A stretch of 64,000 nucleotides of DNA, taken from assembly GCF_003254395.2 (NCBI RefSeq), contig NC_037642.1:10872736-10936735 (forward strand), given 5' to 3'. Origin of the DNA: Apis mellifera (Eukaryota; Arthropoda; Insecta; Hymenoptera; Apidae). Position numbers and translations under genes: made by a program. Below the pieces are notes generated by a model. That model saw only the letters and a list, made by a program, of their open reading frames with translations. It did not search any database and was not told the DNA's origin. The first letter of the stretch is position 1. Each line of letters starts with the position of its first letter. Of this stretch, positions 13,793-27,900 are shown piece by piece.

Positions 13793-15601
13793 CATATGTT
13801 TCTTAAAAATAATTTCATCAAGATATAATTTTTCTTAATTTCAATTTTGATTAATATAAATATAATATAGATAATGGAATAAATATCAAATATTAAATAT
13901 AGTAAAATTAAATAGAAAAAAAATTACATATGTTTTATATGTGATAATTTATATACTTTTAGAATTTTTTTTAAATTATAATATTCTTAGCTTTTCATTC
14001 GATCAAAGTTTACTATAATAAGAATAACATTTCGAAATTAAAATTATAATTAATTATCGTTGATTTTTCGTTTGTTCCATTGCATAATGAAGATAAATAA
14101 ATAATAAGATAATAATAATAATGTTAAAATAATAGGAAATAAAAGTTATTCGAAATATTGATTAAGCAAGAAAATAAACAATCGAGTGAAAATAAATGTA
14201 TCTGCAAATTTCATCAAAATAGATTACGAAATGATTAATCATCCGTGAAAATGATAGAGAAATTTTGAAACGTTGTTCAGTTTATGTTGAAATTAAAACA
14301 AAATTGATTGTTGAACGATGTTGAAACATGAACTTATTTAAAGCTTTTTTTAATAAGTTATTTTGTGTTATTTTTAAACGTTCCTTGAAAAATATACACA
14401 TTATAAGTAGATATATGTATCACATGTATAACAAATCTTAATGAATAATTAAACAATCTTAATGATTCTTTTTGAACGAGTATTCGATATTTTCACCTTG
14501 CTGGCACGTGGCTTTTCAGAATGTAAACACATATATACACATGCGTATATATGAGATGTACGCAGTCAGAATAATCATAGAAGGAATGCCTTTCGAATTG
14601 GCTTATCACACGAAAATCTCGTACGAAAAATGCTCGTCTTAATCTCAGAAATTAATACATCAACGAACGTCATCAATTATATTTAGCAGAGTAGTACGTG
14701 GACGCTTCGAAAAAAAAAAATCCGAAACTGGCACTTCTCCTCATCTCTATACATAGTAGTTGAACAAATTTCTTAATTTGCACGAGGACGATAGAAACGA
14801 TTCGACGATGAACACAGATATTGTATTTAATCACAGACACGATATTAATATTTATAGAATAAAAATATCGAATTCAAAAATATAAAAAAAGCGATTAAAG
14901 CGAGTATTTAAACAGATGAATGATAAAGATTAATCTTAGAAAAAAGTTAGCTTGCATTGATTTGAAAAAAAAATAAACGAGTTACTATTCTTTGCATAAT
15001 AGTCGTATATGTAAATGATTCACGGGAGGAAATAGATTAAAAAAAAAAATAATAAATATATAAATGTTTGTTTCTGCGCATAAATGAATAATAATTCAAA
15101 TCGCTTGTTGTAAGCAAAAGAAAAAAAACGTTGTAATAAGCGTTATAAGCATTATCAACGTAGGAGGCGTTAGAGGGACGACATAGAATCGATAATCTTA
15201 TCAATTTCATCGAGAAAGCAAATTCAAAAAGTGAACCATTTAAGGCCGTGTAGATAATTCCTTCTTTCTCATCATATATTACATCGTTATCAATTTATAC
15301 AAGTATATTGATATATTTCAATTTTCTTTACTCTTTTAACCCCAACTAATAATTCATGATTCTATAAATGCTTCTCATATAAAAACAAATACACGATTTA
15401 AAAATAATTCGCAGTCATAAATATATATATATATATATTAAGTTTATAAAAAAGCAGTTCAAAAAAAAAAAGAAAAATAGATAAAATGAGGGGGAAAGGG
15501 GGAAATGAACATAATAACATAATAATATCTGCGTGTTTTTTTTTTTCTATATTTTTTTTATCGACATATATTTAAATTATCTATTTAAATTATATTAACA
15601 A

Positions 15602-15870
15602 TTCATCTCTTAAAGATTAGCACGATGATTCACCAGACGTGTATCGCAACTACAATCTACCCTAACAGATTATTTTAAGAATGTTCATACTGGGGGGACT
15701 CTAACTAACGAATTAGGAAAGATCGTAAGGATCTCGTACGTTTTTAACAGACGTCTAAAGACTTCAGGGTCGCCGGAGGGCTACACGTGCCGACCATTTC
15801 AAGGTGACAACCCTCGACGCCTGAGACTCCGAAGAAATTCCAATCTGTCCCTCCTTCGTTTTTCTAGATA
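15602..15870 (+). other. GC-richer patch with an 80-codon open frame lacking a start
   Basis: A plus-strand frame stays open from about 15632 to a TAA at 15869 in a patch of better composition. The translation includes VHTGGTLTNELGKIVRISYVF, SPEGYTCRPFQGDNPRRL and LRRNSNLSLLRFSR. There is no ATG at its head and no convincing donor. It could be a terminal exon of an unknown gene, part of a non-coding RNA, or a chance frame in a CpG-rich enhancer. Family not recognised. Confidence 0.2.
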
Positions 15871-16414
15871 AATCCATAAACTTACCTTTTTTTTTTTCCT
15901 TTTTCTGTTCCTTTTGCTTTTTTTTTTTTTCCTTCTTCATCGATGTTCCATTTCCCCGCTTCTTTTTTAAATTATAAAAATCGAAATCCTTGCACGAAAT
16001 TTTTAAGCGTGAACACGAGTGACTTTTTTCGTTTGAAATAATTTTTTTTTTTTTTGTTCACTCGGATTTATTCTTATTCGAGGAATAAATTCGTGAAAGT
16101 TTGTGAATCGCTAACGCATATATTACTGGATACTAGCCAACCAGGATATTAAGATTGAATTCTTTTGGATTTATCCAGTTCGGAACGTTCCGTTGAATCA
16201 CGCGTGTCGATGAACGCGAAAATAAATCGATCTGGGCGAACTTTGCTCCACGTGTATTCTTAAAACGAAACCGCTATCTACGATACGTTTACGTATAACT
16301 TTCTAAAGTGATCTGTAATCTCGATCGAGAACACTTTCTCCTGATTTCAATAATTGTCCGTATTATCGATAATCGGCGCGATTATTAACCCGTTAATAAA
16401 ACTTTGAGAGAGAA

Positions 16415-16442
16415 AAGAAGAAGAAGAAGAAGAAGAAGAAGA
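16415..16442. repeat. (AAG)n microsatellite
   Basis: About nine tandem AAG trinucleotides. Confidence 0.9.
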
Positions 16443-17173
16443 AAAAGATATTCGTATCCTCTATAAATGCTTCGCGAATAAAGTGTTAGATAACCGAGAT
16501 GACATAATTTCAGTATGCATCATCGATATTCTCGTGCCACGAGAGCCCTGTGAACGGCCTGCATGTATGTACGTGTACGTAATGCATGTATGTGTATCAG
16601 ACCAGTCTGGTGTAACCGAACGAATCGGGTCTTCGTCCTTGTAAGTTCAGACACGTGAACGAATGATTGTAGGACCCACATTCAATTCTTACGGCGGCTT
16701 AATGAATGCAACCGTTCTTGGAATTCGAACAGCTCGGCGAAAGAGGCTGAAAATAAAATCGCATTTAATTGAAATCTCTCCGCATTATACTAATTTATAC
16801 TTGCGCAAATGGAATCTCGAAATGATATCTCGAAAATTGATGCGTTTATGGAAATTGATTGCACTGACTTTCCTTTTTTTTCCCTTTTATTTTAAATCTC
16901 GATGTTTCGCACAGATGGAATATCGCGACAGTTTGATTTTTCGGCCGCGAATCAACTCGACGAAACTAAAAAATACGAGAAATGCGCAGTGTAGGCTAAA
17001 AAATAATCGTAATTGTGAAACGTAGTTGCATGTATCAGATGACTGTGATACGCTGTCAGAGAGAGAGAAGTAGGAGGAGGAACGAAACGTATCGACTTGC
17101 AATTTAATAGAAGATGCCGGTGGCGAGATGAATGCAAATTCGCGGCGATCCCAGACTAGATACCAGACTACGC

Positions 17174-17176
<3 letters not shown>

Positions 17177-17213
<37 letters not shown>
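17177..17213. repeat. (CT)n microsatellite
   Basis: About 18 CT dinucleotides, equal to GA on the other strand. In insects such tracts often bind GAGA-factor-like proteins, but that role here is only a possibility. Confidence 0.9.
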
Positions 17214-17217
<4 letters not shown>

Positions 17218-20200
17218 TCGATATTTTTACAGCAAAGATAATTAGAATTTTCCCGGCTCGATTCAGATCAAACGTGAAAATGCGACGTAGAGATGGGGAG
17301 AAGGTCACTCGTTTGCTAACTCATGAAAGATCAGGAATTCGAGTCAGCCACGTGGAAATACAGCTAGACTGTCTCGACGCATGCATGCATATAATCGCAT
17401 TATTGCCAATGATAGATAGATAACGCGTAATCACGAGATGGAATTATTAATTAAAAAATGGATCGAGACTGGATTTTTAAATTCGCGAAAATCGAATTTT
17501 AAACTTTGCGAGATCGAATATTTTCAATAATTTGAAACAATCTTTCTTTCTTTCTTCCTTTCTTTTTCTTCTCGAAAGAAAATTTCTTGAAAATTCATCA
17601 GATTAGATTTAATTTACAGTCGACGAATATTTAATTGATCACCATCGTCCGGATCATCTGGTAATTGTTCCTTTATCGGATCTATGCGTGAGCACGTAAT
17701 AATATCGTTCCTTTTTCTCTCTTTTTCATCTGCTATAACAATTTTATCTAATCGACTTCAATGTTTATTATTTCACATCGAGGCTTAATGTATTTTCGTA
17801 CAGATTACTACTAATAACGTCAAACGTTCAAAATGATTTCGCTATCTTTGACATGACATTCGAAATTGATTAATTAATGAGAAAGAGAGTATTTCGCGTG
17901 GAATAGAGCGTAGAGGCGTATTGTCTATCGTGTAAAAGAACAATTTTTTGTTGATTCAGATTAATTTACCCTGATAACATCAGAATGATAATCTTATATA
18001 TATATATATACATGTATAATTTAACAAGTATTTTATATTGCGAGATTATTAATTTCTTTTTTCGAAAAGAAAGAAGAAAAAAGATTTTCAAATCCATAAT
18101 TTTAATAATATGTGACTTTTATCGCTTACTTAACATATATTCTTCTTGTTAAGTTCGACGAACCGTTTTCTATTCATTGTCATAGTGCACGTGCATCGAA
18201 ATAAATCTTATCTTTTTTTGCATCATATCTCGTTTAACATTTTCGGTATATTTTTATCGTAAACGTATGTGTAACAAATTTAATTAGAATGAAAGTTTAA
18301 GGTTTAAAGAGGAATTAATTTTTAACAATAAACGTTTCATCGCGTTTCCTTATTTTTATTTTTCTTGCGATGCGATTTTCAAGAAGAGAAAAAAAAAAGA
18401 AGAAGAAAAAGATACAATGCACACATGATGTGCATTAATATCTAGAAGAAGGACATGCACGATTCATTCAAATGCTAATCAATGTTTCAATACTGTCGGA
18501 ATGGATGCATTTCTATGAACCGCAATAGTATACCTTTTTATCTACCAAAGTCCATCGTCTATTTATCTTTGACATTTGTATTTAACTCGTTACTTTGCAT
18601 CAGCACTGCACATGCATTAATATTTCATTGCTTAATAAATGGGAGAGAAAGAATTTTGTAAAACATTGTATCGATCGTAAATTATTGAGCTTTGGAAAAA
18701 GAAAAAGAAAATTAGAGATTAGAAGATAATGACATTCAACTTTTAATTATTTGATAATTGATCGACGTAAAAAAAAAAAAAAGATAATTACGCTAATTTA
18801 AATACAGGTAGCCGATAGACTATACAGATATCAATTATAAATATTAACTATACAAGCCGATGAAAGGAAGAAAAAACTCGATGATATTCTTTTTATTAAT
18901 CATTCACCTTCCGTATTCTTCCGTATTTCATTGTCAACAATTATCAAAACATATTAATGTCCATGTTCGATTATTAGCACCACTTTTCGTATTCATATGA
19001 AAATTAAATATTTTAAATAAACTTAAAAAAGTCAATTTGCTCTTTCGATAAATAGTTTTTTCAAAAAATTTTTCCTATTATCATCGAAAAAATATTTTGC
19101 GTGCACATATTAATAACAAAAATGTAGAACGTGCGAGAACAATCCACGTGTTCGTCCATGCGAAAGACTATCGATACCAAATTATATAATCAATCATTAT
19201 CGATCGTGATAGTCTACAGATTATTCATACAGAAGTATTTAACAAGTATCGATTTGTCTTGTTTGCATTCTTAACAATAGTTTAACACTCGAATTTGTCT
19301 GCCGAAGCTGCCGTCCCGTTTCGCGTCAATCCGTTCCTGTGTACTCTTTTAAACCTCTGGTTTTCAGTGAATTCTTTTTACGAGTGTATTTTATACGTGT
19401 ATACATTATTTATTACAACACGTGTAACATCAAAATTTTCGAAATTCATTTATCGACAATTACTCTCGCAAACGTTTTTAACAAGCAAGAAATTCATTTT
19501 CGAGATCAATTTCCAAGAATATTTCTAAATGGACACACGCTCTATCTTTGAAAGGATGCCATATAAAGTATGTAAATGTTTTGACATGTGCAATCGAATC
19601 AGATTCGATAAACTCATTGAATGGAATCATTGTATGTGCAAGCAAATGATTTTGAAAAAAAAAAAACCAAAGGGAATCGAAAATCTGAACTGTGACATTG
19701 GGATTAATCGAAAAAATATTTTCTTAAGAAAGAAACACGATATTGATGTGTCGAAACAAGGTTAAGGTTTCATTAATTCGTTATTTGAAATTGTTTATAC
19801 GAATGAAAAAAAAAAATTCGACATAAAAATTTAATTTTCGTCCATCATTCCGAAAAATGATTATTATTCTTACTATTGATCGTGAAGTTAAATTCGAAAA
19901 ATTTTAAAAATCAAAAATTAAGATTATCGTATTTCAATTTTTGAGAATATGGGTAATTTCTTTAAGGAGAAAAAGAAGATAATGAAAAAAAATAAGCTTG
20001 GATTTTGGATCGAGAGTTTCATCAAGATCTCGCAAAGTTTCGGATTCAAATCTTTCAAATCCCTAGAAGTTAAGTTTCGACCTATCTTTCTAAAAAGAAT
20101 GTATCGATCCTATAAATCGTGCGTATAAGTATCGATTTCGTGATAGAGAAAATTCGAGCACAGTACGTATGTACTATGGAAAAAATTTGTGTACCGTATA

Positions 20201-20435
20201 CATACCCATATCGATGTTCTCATCTGTCTGTGGAAATGTAAATTTTATACTTTTTTTTTTTTTTTTAGTATAAGACGAACACGAAGAACCATGTGGCTAC
20301 CTTTGTACGTACTGCCGGTCAACACCTCGTCACATATATACATACATGTACATATATACACATCCCACGTGTTTGTTTCTATTGGTGGAGAAGTTAGCCA
20401 CTGACCGTTGGTGTAGTACACAGAGCATTCAGTAG

Positions 20436-20443
20436 TATATAAG
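20436..20443 (+). promoter_or_regulatory. Candidate TATA box of the P450 gene
   Basis: TATATAAG followed by GGC in a locally GC-rich patch. An initiator-like AGTCATT occurs about 40 bp downstream at 20481. A CACGTG hexamer lies 70 bp upstream at 20366. The P450 ATG is about 630 bp downstream, so this implies a leader of roughly 600 nt, spliced or not. Confidence 0.5.
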
Positions 20444-20489
20444 GGCGACTCTTTCGTACGGGCACGCATAACCGAGAGGGAGTCATTCC

Positions 20490-20558
20490 ATGACACGCGT
20501 TGCACGCGACCTCTTCCTCTTCTTTTGCCGTCCTTTCGCGGCATTGTTTTCACCGTGA
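20490..20558 (+). other. Possible upstream open reading frame in the P450 leader
   Basis: A 22-codon frame (MTRVARDLFLFF... ending SP) begins just downstream of the candidate initiator and stops at TGA 20556-20558. If transcription starts near 20480 it would be the first ATG of the mRNA and could damp translation. It depends wholly on where transcription starts and on whether the leader is spliced. Confidence 0.25.
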
Positions 20559-21072
20559 CAATTGCTACTTTACTTTTAGTTTAGATTCAGTGAACCATAG
20601 AAAATAACTCGATTTTCTTTTGTGTTTCTCTTTCTTTTCTTTCCCTCTTTCTCTCTTTGTCTCTCTCTCTCTTTCGGTTTTTTCATTCTCTTTAAAAGGT
20701 CATCTTTTTAATTTTCCGCGTTTTTCATTGCACGAACGCGTTACGAATATCTCTATTTTGTCAATAGTTTGCTTTTGCATTTGAGGTGCTTTGTACTCTT
20801 TTATCAGGAAAAATCGATTGTTAGTAACATAGTGCATAGTAACATAGTGAAGAAAAAGAGACTGTAAGGAGAAAACGATCTGTGAAATGAGAACACTCTT
20901 TGTAAATTTTCATTCTCCGATAAAAGTGAACATTTTGAGAAGAAACGTTTGAAATAATACATTATGCAGTTATAATTCTTATGAGATAAATTATAATAAA
21001 TACTTAACATATGAAACATGCAAGAAGCGAGAAGATATTGAAGAGAACATTGGCATATCGAACAAATTCAGA

Positions 21073-24000
21073 ATGTCTTCTTCAACAATCATTATGGGAG
21101 TATCGTGGCTCACGATGATTTTGTCGATATGTTTGATGACAATAGTTGTATTGTTATTAGTGCGACGAGGAAAATTTTTATATGCTTTGAGAAAAGTGCC
21201 TTGTCCTCCTGCTTTTCCCATCATTGGAAACGCGTACGAATTATGTTGCAGTCCGGAAGGTAAGTGAAATATTTTCTAAAAAAAAAAAATAAAAAAAAGA
21301 AAGAATATTTATCTAAAGTTAAAACGAAAAATTAAATTTTAAACAGAGTATGTAAAAATATTTAATCAAATAATTTGTAATAATTCGACACGTGCCGGTT
21401 CTTAACCTATTGCTATGTAAGATCAAATCATATATATATATATATGGTAGATTATAGTTCGATTATGACAAATATGAATGTGATATACACTAGTTGTAAA
21501 AATTATTTATACATAACCTTAATTTTTTTCAATAAAACATTTTTTTATCAGGCATTTTAATAGTATCACGTTATTTTAGTCACATGAAAATGCTACAAAA
21601 TGATACAAAATTTAATTTAATGTTTTATAGTTGTATTTAATTAATTAGTATTTAAATATTATAATAATTATAATAATGCATTAATATTTTTTATAATCAT
21701 TGCATATTATGTAAAATAATTAATCACTATCAGAAATAAATTATAATTTATCAAGAAATAACCTATTTTGAGAAAAATGTATAAAATAATCCTATTTTAG
21801 TGAAAAAAAAATTGTGAAGCAACGAATTAATATAAATTAACGCGAGATTTTACAAAATTTGATAACTGATAAATGAACTAGTTAGTTGAATTTGAAGCAT
21901 ATTATTATAATATGTTTAAATTTAAAAAAAAACGATTATGAGTACGAGTTCGATGATGTTTCATGTCAAAAAGAAAAAATTAAATCATGAATCGTTATAT
22001 AAATGAATAGTTATAAAAAGAGAAAAAAAAGATTAACATGCTGTCAATATAAAGTAATGAATATTTATAATATGCGAGCGCCATTATAATTAATTTTTTT
22101 TTAAATAATAATTAATTATTATAATTATTATAATAATATTTAATAAGTATTTAAGATTTTATATTAAGTATAGATTTAGTAAGATTTAATTACATAAATA
22201 TCTTAAGAATAATAATTTTCTTCAAGCAAATTATTTATTTTTATGTTAATTACTATTATTCTTTATCTTTCTTACTTTTATTTTAAAATTGATAAATTTT
22301 AAAATAATTTTGAAATAACATTATTAAATATTAATAATGTTTAATTAAGAATATTAAAAATAATTTAAAATAAATTAAATATTTACATTTATTCTAAACA
22401 TTTAAAAATTTGTCTATACATAAAACAAAATTTCAATTTTATTGAAATAATTAAATTTTACTTTATCTTATTCAATAATTAATAAAACTTTAACATTTTT
22501 TTTTCTCAAAATCAATCGATTTGTTACTATTGAATATTTAAAAAAAAAAAAAATGAATAACATGAAACATCGTAGATAGTCTTGAGACACGATGAAATGT
22601 ATGTAACTCTGGTATTCGCGTACTTTTATTTCCAAATTGGCACAAGATAACGATAACCTCGATATCAAAGAAATTCGCGAGATCGAGCATGCAAGCAGAT
22701 GCATTGATATTACGAACAGAAATACATATTGATCGCTCGAGATCGGTATTTTGCGATGTAAGTTCAAGCAAATGAATGATCTTTAACATGTTGATGATTT
22801 CTCAAAATCTTTCACTGTTACTTCTTTTTTATGTAACGATTTTTAACATTTATTTTTATTTATATATATATATATTTTTTTCATTGCCACGATAAAATTC
22901 GAATTGCGTGTTAATTTTTTAAATTTTTCCATATCTTGTTACGTGAAGAGAAGAGGGGAGGGGGGGACACAAATTATTTGAATATTAAAAAGATCGAAAT
23001 GTAAAAAAGAAGAAATAGTAATAAATTATATCAATGAAAAGTAGATCGCGTGATTTTTTTTAGTCATGTATTTGATATCATTCATAAATACTTTTTAACA
23101 ATTAAATAAAACTAATTAAACACCATGTTACAAAAAAATGTCATCAATCAAAACTTGTAGAACATTATCTTCGAATAATAACGTTTATTTTCATATATAT
23201 ATATATACATACACACACACACGCGATATCTGGAATTATCTTATTGCAAATATATATGATTTGTAGCAACAAAATGAAGATTTTTTTTCGCAAATGTTTA
23301 TTCGATGCGTGTTGTTTAATTATATATATTTTTTTCAAAAAGAAAAAAAAGAACGCGTATTGGAAGAGGACGAAGAGTTTATAAGAAATCAAAGTTTCGC
23401 TCGATCTTGGTTATCGCAACACAAATGAATATCAAGTATAATAATTCATTTTCAAAGTGAATCGAAAGACGTGTCAATCGTCGATGATAAATTTTCGAAT
23501 TATTTGGGAAAATTACGTTTAATTTGCGTATGCTTTAAATATGAAAAACGAACGTGCGAGTAGCGTGTACTCGCGAAATGAAATTGCGGGGGAAAGGAAA
23601 AGAGAGAAAAGAAAGGAGGATTTATCCACCTCAGCCCCACTGAATGCTACATATAGATAATGATTGGCGTGTCGTGAGTAACCAGACGAAGAAAGAAACG
23701 GGTCGAGGTCGTTCGTGCTCTGAATAAAGCTGTAGTAATTGTATGCAATTACACGTGGCTTAAGAAAAAAAAAATAAAATAAAATTATCAGCGGCACCGA
23801 TGATTTAAAAAAAAAAAAGCTTTTAATATGAATTGCTCTTGATTCAAAGTTACAAGTTGTACACAAACTTGTACAGTTTTCATTTGTAAACCTAATTATG
23901 CAATTGCAAATGCATGCTAAATACGGTTTGATCGTAAATGATAATAACGTTAAAAATATTGATATAACCTCTTGAAATTTGATTTTCAGGAAAATTAAAA

Positions 24001-24876
24001 TTCATTCGTGTATATTGAAGAAAAATAATAGAGCCTTGCAATTTCATTTGTATCTATCGTGTTATGAAATGATATTATTTTAAATAATATTTCAAATGAA
24101 ACATAACCTAACATGTATAATTATTTTAAATAATTTGATATAAATTATTTGAAATTATTATACATATATATATACAGTTTGAAAATATCATTTCAAATGT
24201 GTCTATTTATTGGATTCAAGAAATCACAAAACAAATAATTTATATACAATAATTGATTGCATTAATTACACATTATTCAAATATTTGAAATAATTAATAA
24301 ATCCAATACTTTATAATAATTAATAGTTATATACTCACAAGTTATATTTCAACTATAAATTACTAGCTTATATTTCAATTATGATAAATGAAAATGAATT
24401 TTAAAAGCTGTTAATTTATTTGCATAAGAAAATATTATTCTAATGGATGTTAAGCATTCTAATGGATTAATGGATGGTCTGTTTGGATATTGTCGGCGCG
24501 ACATTACAACATTCTAACAAAAAGTTGCTTCCTATTCATATAAATATTGAATCTTATAACGAGTAAGTTGGAAAACAAGTTGGAAAAAAATAAACAATGG
24601 CCACTTTATCGTACTAAAATCAAAAATAAAGCGAATCGAAGACATACTATTGTACGAAGGACGTATCTAGCTTCACGTTGCGCTTCAAGGTCTACGAGAG
24701 AGCATGTCTGTTCTTTTTGTTCCGAGTCATTATTACTCGATGACCTCGCGTTGCATTTTTACCGGTCAATGTCCGGTCAGTGTACAGCCACTCCTCTTTT
24801 ATTAGAATTGCAACACGAGTCATCCTCGTTCGCTCTTGTTTCGCTCTACGCTCCTTTCTTTTCTTTTCTTTTCCTT

Positions 24877-24922
<46 letters not shown>

Positions 24923-27900
24923 ATTACATCAATGCTCGTCTTCCCTTTCTTGACAAATAATTCGCGTCACGAGGCTGAAACAAGCATAGAGATACGACAA
25001 TAACTTGATTGGCTACGACGATAACTGTAAAAGGTCTATTTCTGTATATTGATGTCTTGGGTCAATGGCCGCCGGAAATCATATGGAAATATCGGCAATC
25101 TTACCTTGCATTGCAAAAATTCAGCGTTCCGCTGATTTCCATCTTCGTTTCAGATAAGAATATCTCGGAATATATACATTTTGAAATTCTCGTAAATTAT
25201 TTCTTTGTTCTATTAACCCCTTCGATCGTTACAGTTTTCGTATTCGATTTTTCGTTGCTGCGAGAAGCGAGATTTTTCAAAATTTCCATCGATTATTATT
25301 ATATCATATTTATCGTTACATTTTTCATTTTTATTCAATTAACAACAACGAAATATTAATATTAAATAATACGCGGCAAAAGTTCGAAGAAATCGAAGAA
25401 TTCGTTTTTAAATCGTATTTAATGATGGAAAGTGAAAAAGATTTTTATGATAATGATTTGATAAAAATAAAATTATTTTTTCATCCGAAAAAGATATAGA
25501 ATATGTATCGAGTTTTCGATCAATCTTAAATAACTGGTCAAATGAAGTGAAAGAAAGCTGCGAAAATTTATACGTAATTCAAAAGTGAAAATATATCTAC
25601 GATATATTACGTACGTTTAGTTATATCAGATCGAAATCGTGAAAACGATAAACAACTCTAGATAAAATGTTTGTACTTACATGTGACTTAATCTGATCGA
25701 AGATACTATTCGAGAGTATCAATTTAATCAGTAGGAGCAATTGTGACAATATCTTGAAAAAAAAACTCGACTCGCGTAAATTGTACGAGATATACGTACA
25801 AGTAAGAGGTCGATGACCGCAAAAGTTAAATCAAAAAAAAAAAATATATATATATATGTATATGTTGCAGAAGCCTTCAAAAAAATGATCAAATGGGGAA
25901 AAGAATTAGGAGACATGTACCTGATCTGGGTAGGGATGCGACCTTTTATCTTTCTCTATAAAGCAGAAGCGATACAACCATTGTTGAGCAGCAGTGTTCA
26001 CATTGACAAAAGTTTAGAGTACCAGTATTTACAGCCTTGGCTTGGTTCCGGTTTGGTAACTAGCACCGGTAAGTAAACAGTATTGATACACTCCTTGTTA
26101 ACCTTTTTTACATCATCTTTTACTCTCTTTCGTACAATTTAAATTTTTCTTCTTTTTATTTATGCCTATGTCACGAGGAAGAGATAGAAGAATATATATA
26201 GTAATAATGAAAATTGTAACACATTTTGTAAAATATTTCAGCGATGAATATTCATTCGAAGGGTTAACAATGTTATAAAAATGTAAAAAAAATAAATAAT
26301 AAAAAATTTACAAAATTGTAACAGAATTTGAAATTCTATAAGCTTCAATTTTTTTAAATGGGATATCCTGACCGTTTTCTACAAAATACACTGTGTGCTT
26401 TAGGGCATACTATCAGATTTCCATGAATTAGAGAATGCAAAAAAGGAACAATTTGTTCGACGCAAAAAAAGAGAAAAAAAATGTATAAGTAGATTGAACC
26501 GATTCGATCTACTTATCTAGCCGGTTTAGAGGCTATATTTAACTATGATTTATTAGGTTTTTTTTATTGGGATTTTTTTCGTTTGAAATTTCAGCAGATT
26601 ACCAGACAACTAGTAGCAAAAATTTATGATTATTGAACTCGAATCGGATGTTCCTTTAATAACTATCATTAAAATATTTTTTTGCGTATCCCCTCTAGCA
26701 AAATGTTGCCAATTTTTTAACCTATATTTCTAGGGAAATTTTTCTTTCTTTTAAATTTTAATAATAGAATTTCTTTTTTATATTTTATAAATTTATGAAA
26801 AGTAATAAAAATTTGGTATAAAAAATTATTTAAACATGTTATTTCAGAAATAGAAAATGAAAAATGTAATAAATTTTTATTCTAGGGGAAAAATGGCACT
26901 TTCACCGGAAATTGTTAACACCAACTTTTCACAGTGGTCTTTTGGAATTGTATTTAAAGACGACAATTAGAGAGGCTCAAATATTAATTTCATGTCTGAG
27001 AAAGGAAATTGGCAAACCAGAATTCGATATTGTTCCTTATGCTAAACGAGCGGCGTTGGACATAATATGCGGTAAGACGATTTAATATCTTATAATCTTT
27101 CTTTTAGCAATATAAATATTTTCAATCTACTTTTATTATTTTTATCTTTTTCAACAAATCTCGTTTTAATATATATATATATATTCAGATTCGTTTGTAA
27201 ATAGATTTATTTATACGAATAAGTCAAAAGAAAGAATATATTGTTAAAATTAATAGATTTAAAGTAAATAAAAATTTTTTAGAAAAAAAGCGATACAAGA
27301 TCGAATAACATTGGAATAATAATAATTTTCGAACATGATAAATTTTTGTTATTTAATTATATTCACATTTCATAATACATCTTATGTGATGACAGTAATA
27401 TCTTTTTAAAATTTTAAACGATTCTAAATTCTAAAAACAATACGCATTTTATTCTTCACAATTATGAATATCGACGAATTTTCTTGTTTTCATTTTTCAA
27501 ATTTAACCCAACCATAATAATAGTTCTGTTGGAATTTGATAGTCTTAGTTTTTTTTTTATTTTTTGTTTCCGATCATTCTTGTAGCGATTGAATCCATTA
27601 TGCTTGTAATCCCTGTTTTTGTAATCCTTCTTTTTACCGCGTTTCCCGTAGCTTCTAAAATAAAATTATATATTTATTTTTTTTATTTATTTTTTTTATT
27701 TGTAGACGCGCACGTATATAAAAATTTTAGTTTCGTTATTACCGTGACTTTTCTTTATGCAATTTTGATTTTCTTTTATTATGATTAATTTTTGTTACTT
27801 TTAATCTCCGTTTTCTTTTCGGCTTCGATAATTCAATTATACGTTGAGTGGCTGGAAAATAATTCTAATTACCAATTATTTCTAATTTCTAATTTTTTAT

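Larger units (their letters stand above)
13531..20435. other. Long non-coding upstream region of the P450 gene
   Basis: About 7 kb without a supported protein gene. Compared with 0-13 kb it is richer in G, C and CpG, with GC-richer patches around 14.5-14.8, 15.6-15.9, 16.1-17.4 and 19.2-20.4 kb. It carries CACGTG hexamers at 14505, 15784, 16249, 16652, 17349, 18188, 19145, 19419 and 20366. Simple repeats (AAG, CT and poly-T runs) are frequent. It may hold enhancers or non-coding transcripts, but no specific element can be proved from sequence alone. Confidence 0.5.
21260..25870. other. Large first intron of the P450 gene
   Basis: The first half is plain AT-rich sequence. GC-richer, CpG-bearing patches occur at about 22560-22760, 23450-23760 and 24600-25300, with CACGTG at 21389 and 23752. 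Open frames at 24547-24960 and 25009-25359 lie in these patches but show no family features. These patches are candidate regulatory elements. Confidence 0.4.

Noticed and set aside
20245..20553. Minus-strand 102-aa Arg-rich frame
   Set aside because: Lies over the P450 promoter and leader; ends in a poly-T tract; no family features.
24547..25359. Two plus-strand frames in the first P450 intron
   Set aside because: Contain CT repeats and hydrophobic AT-rich stretches, with no splice partners in phase with P450 exons; CpG-rich patch more likely regulatory.
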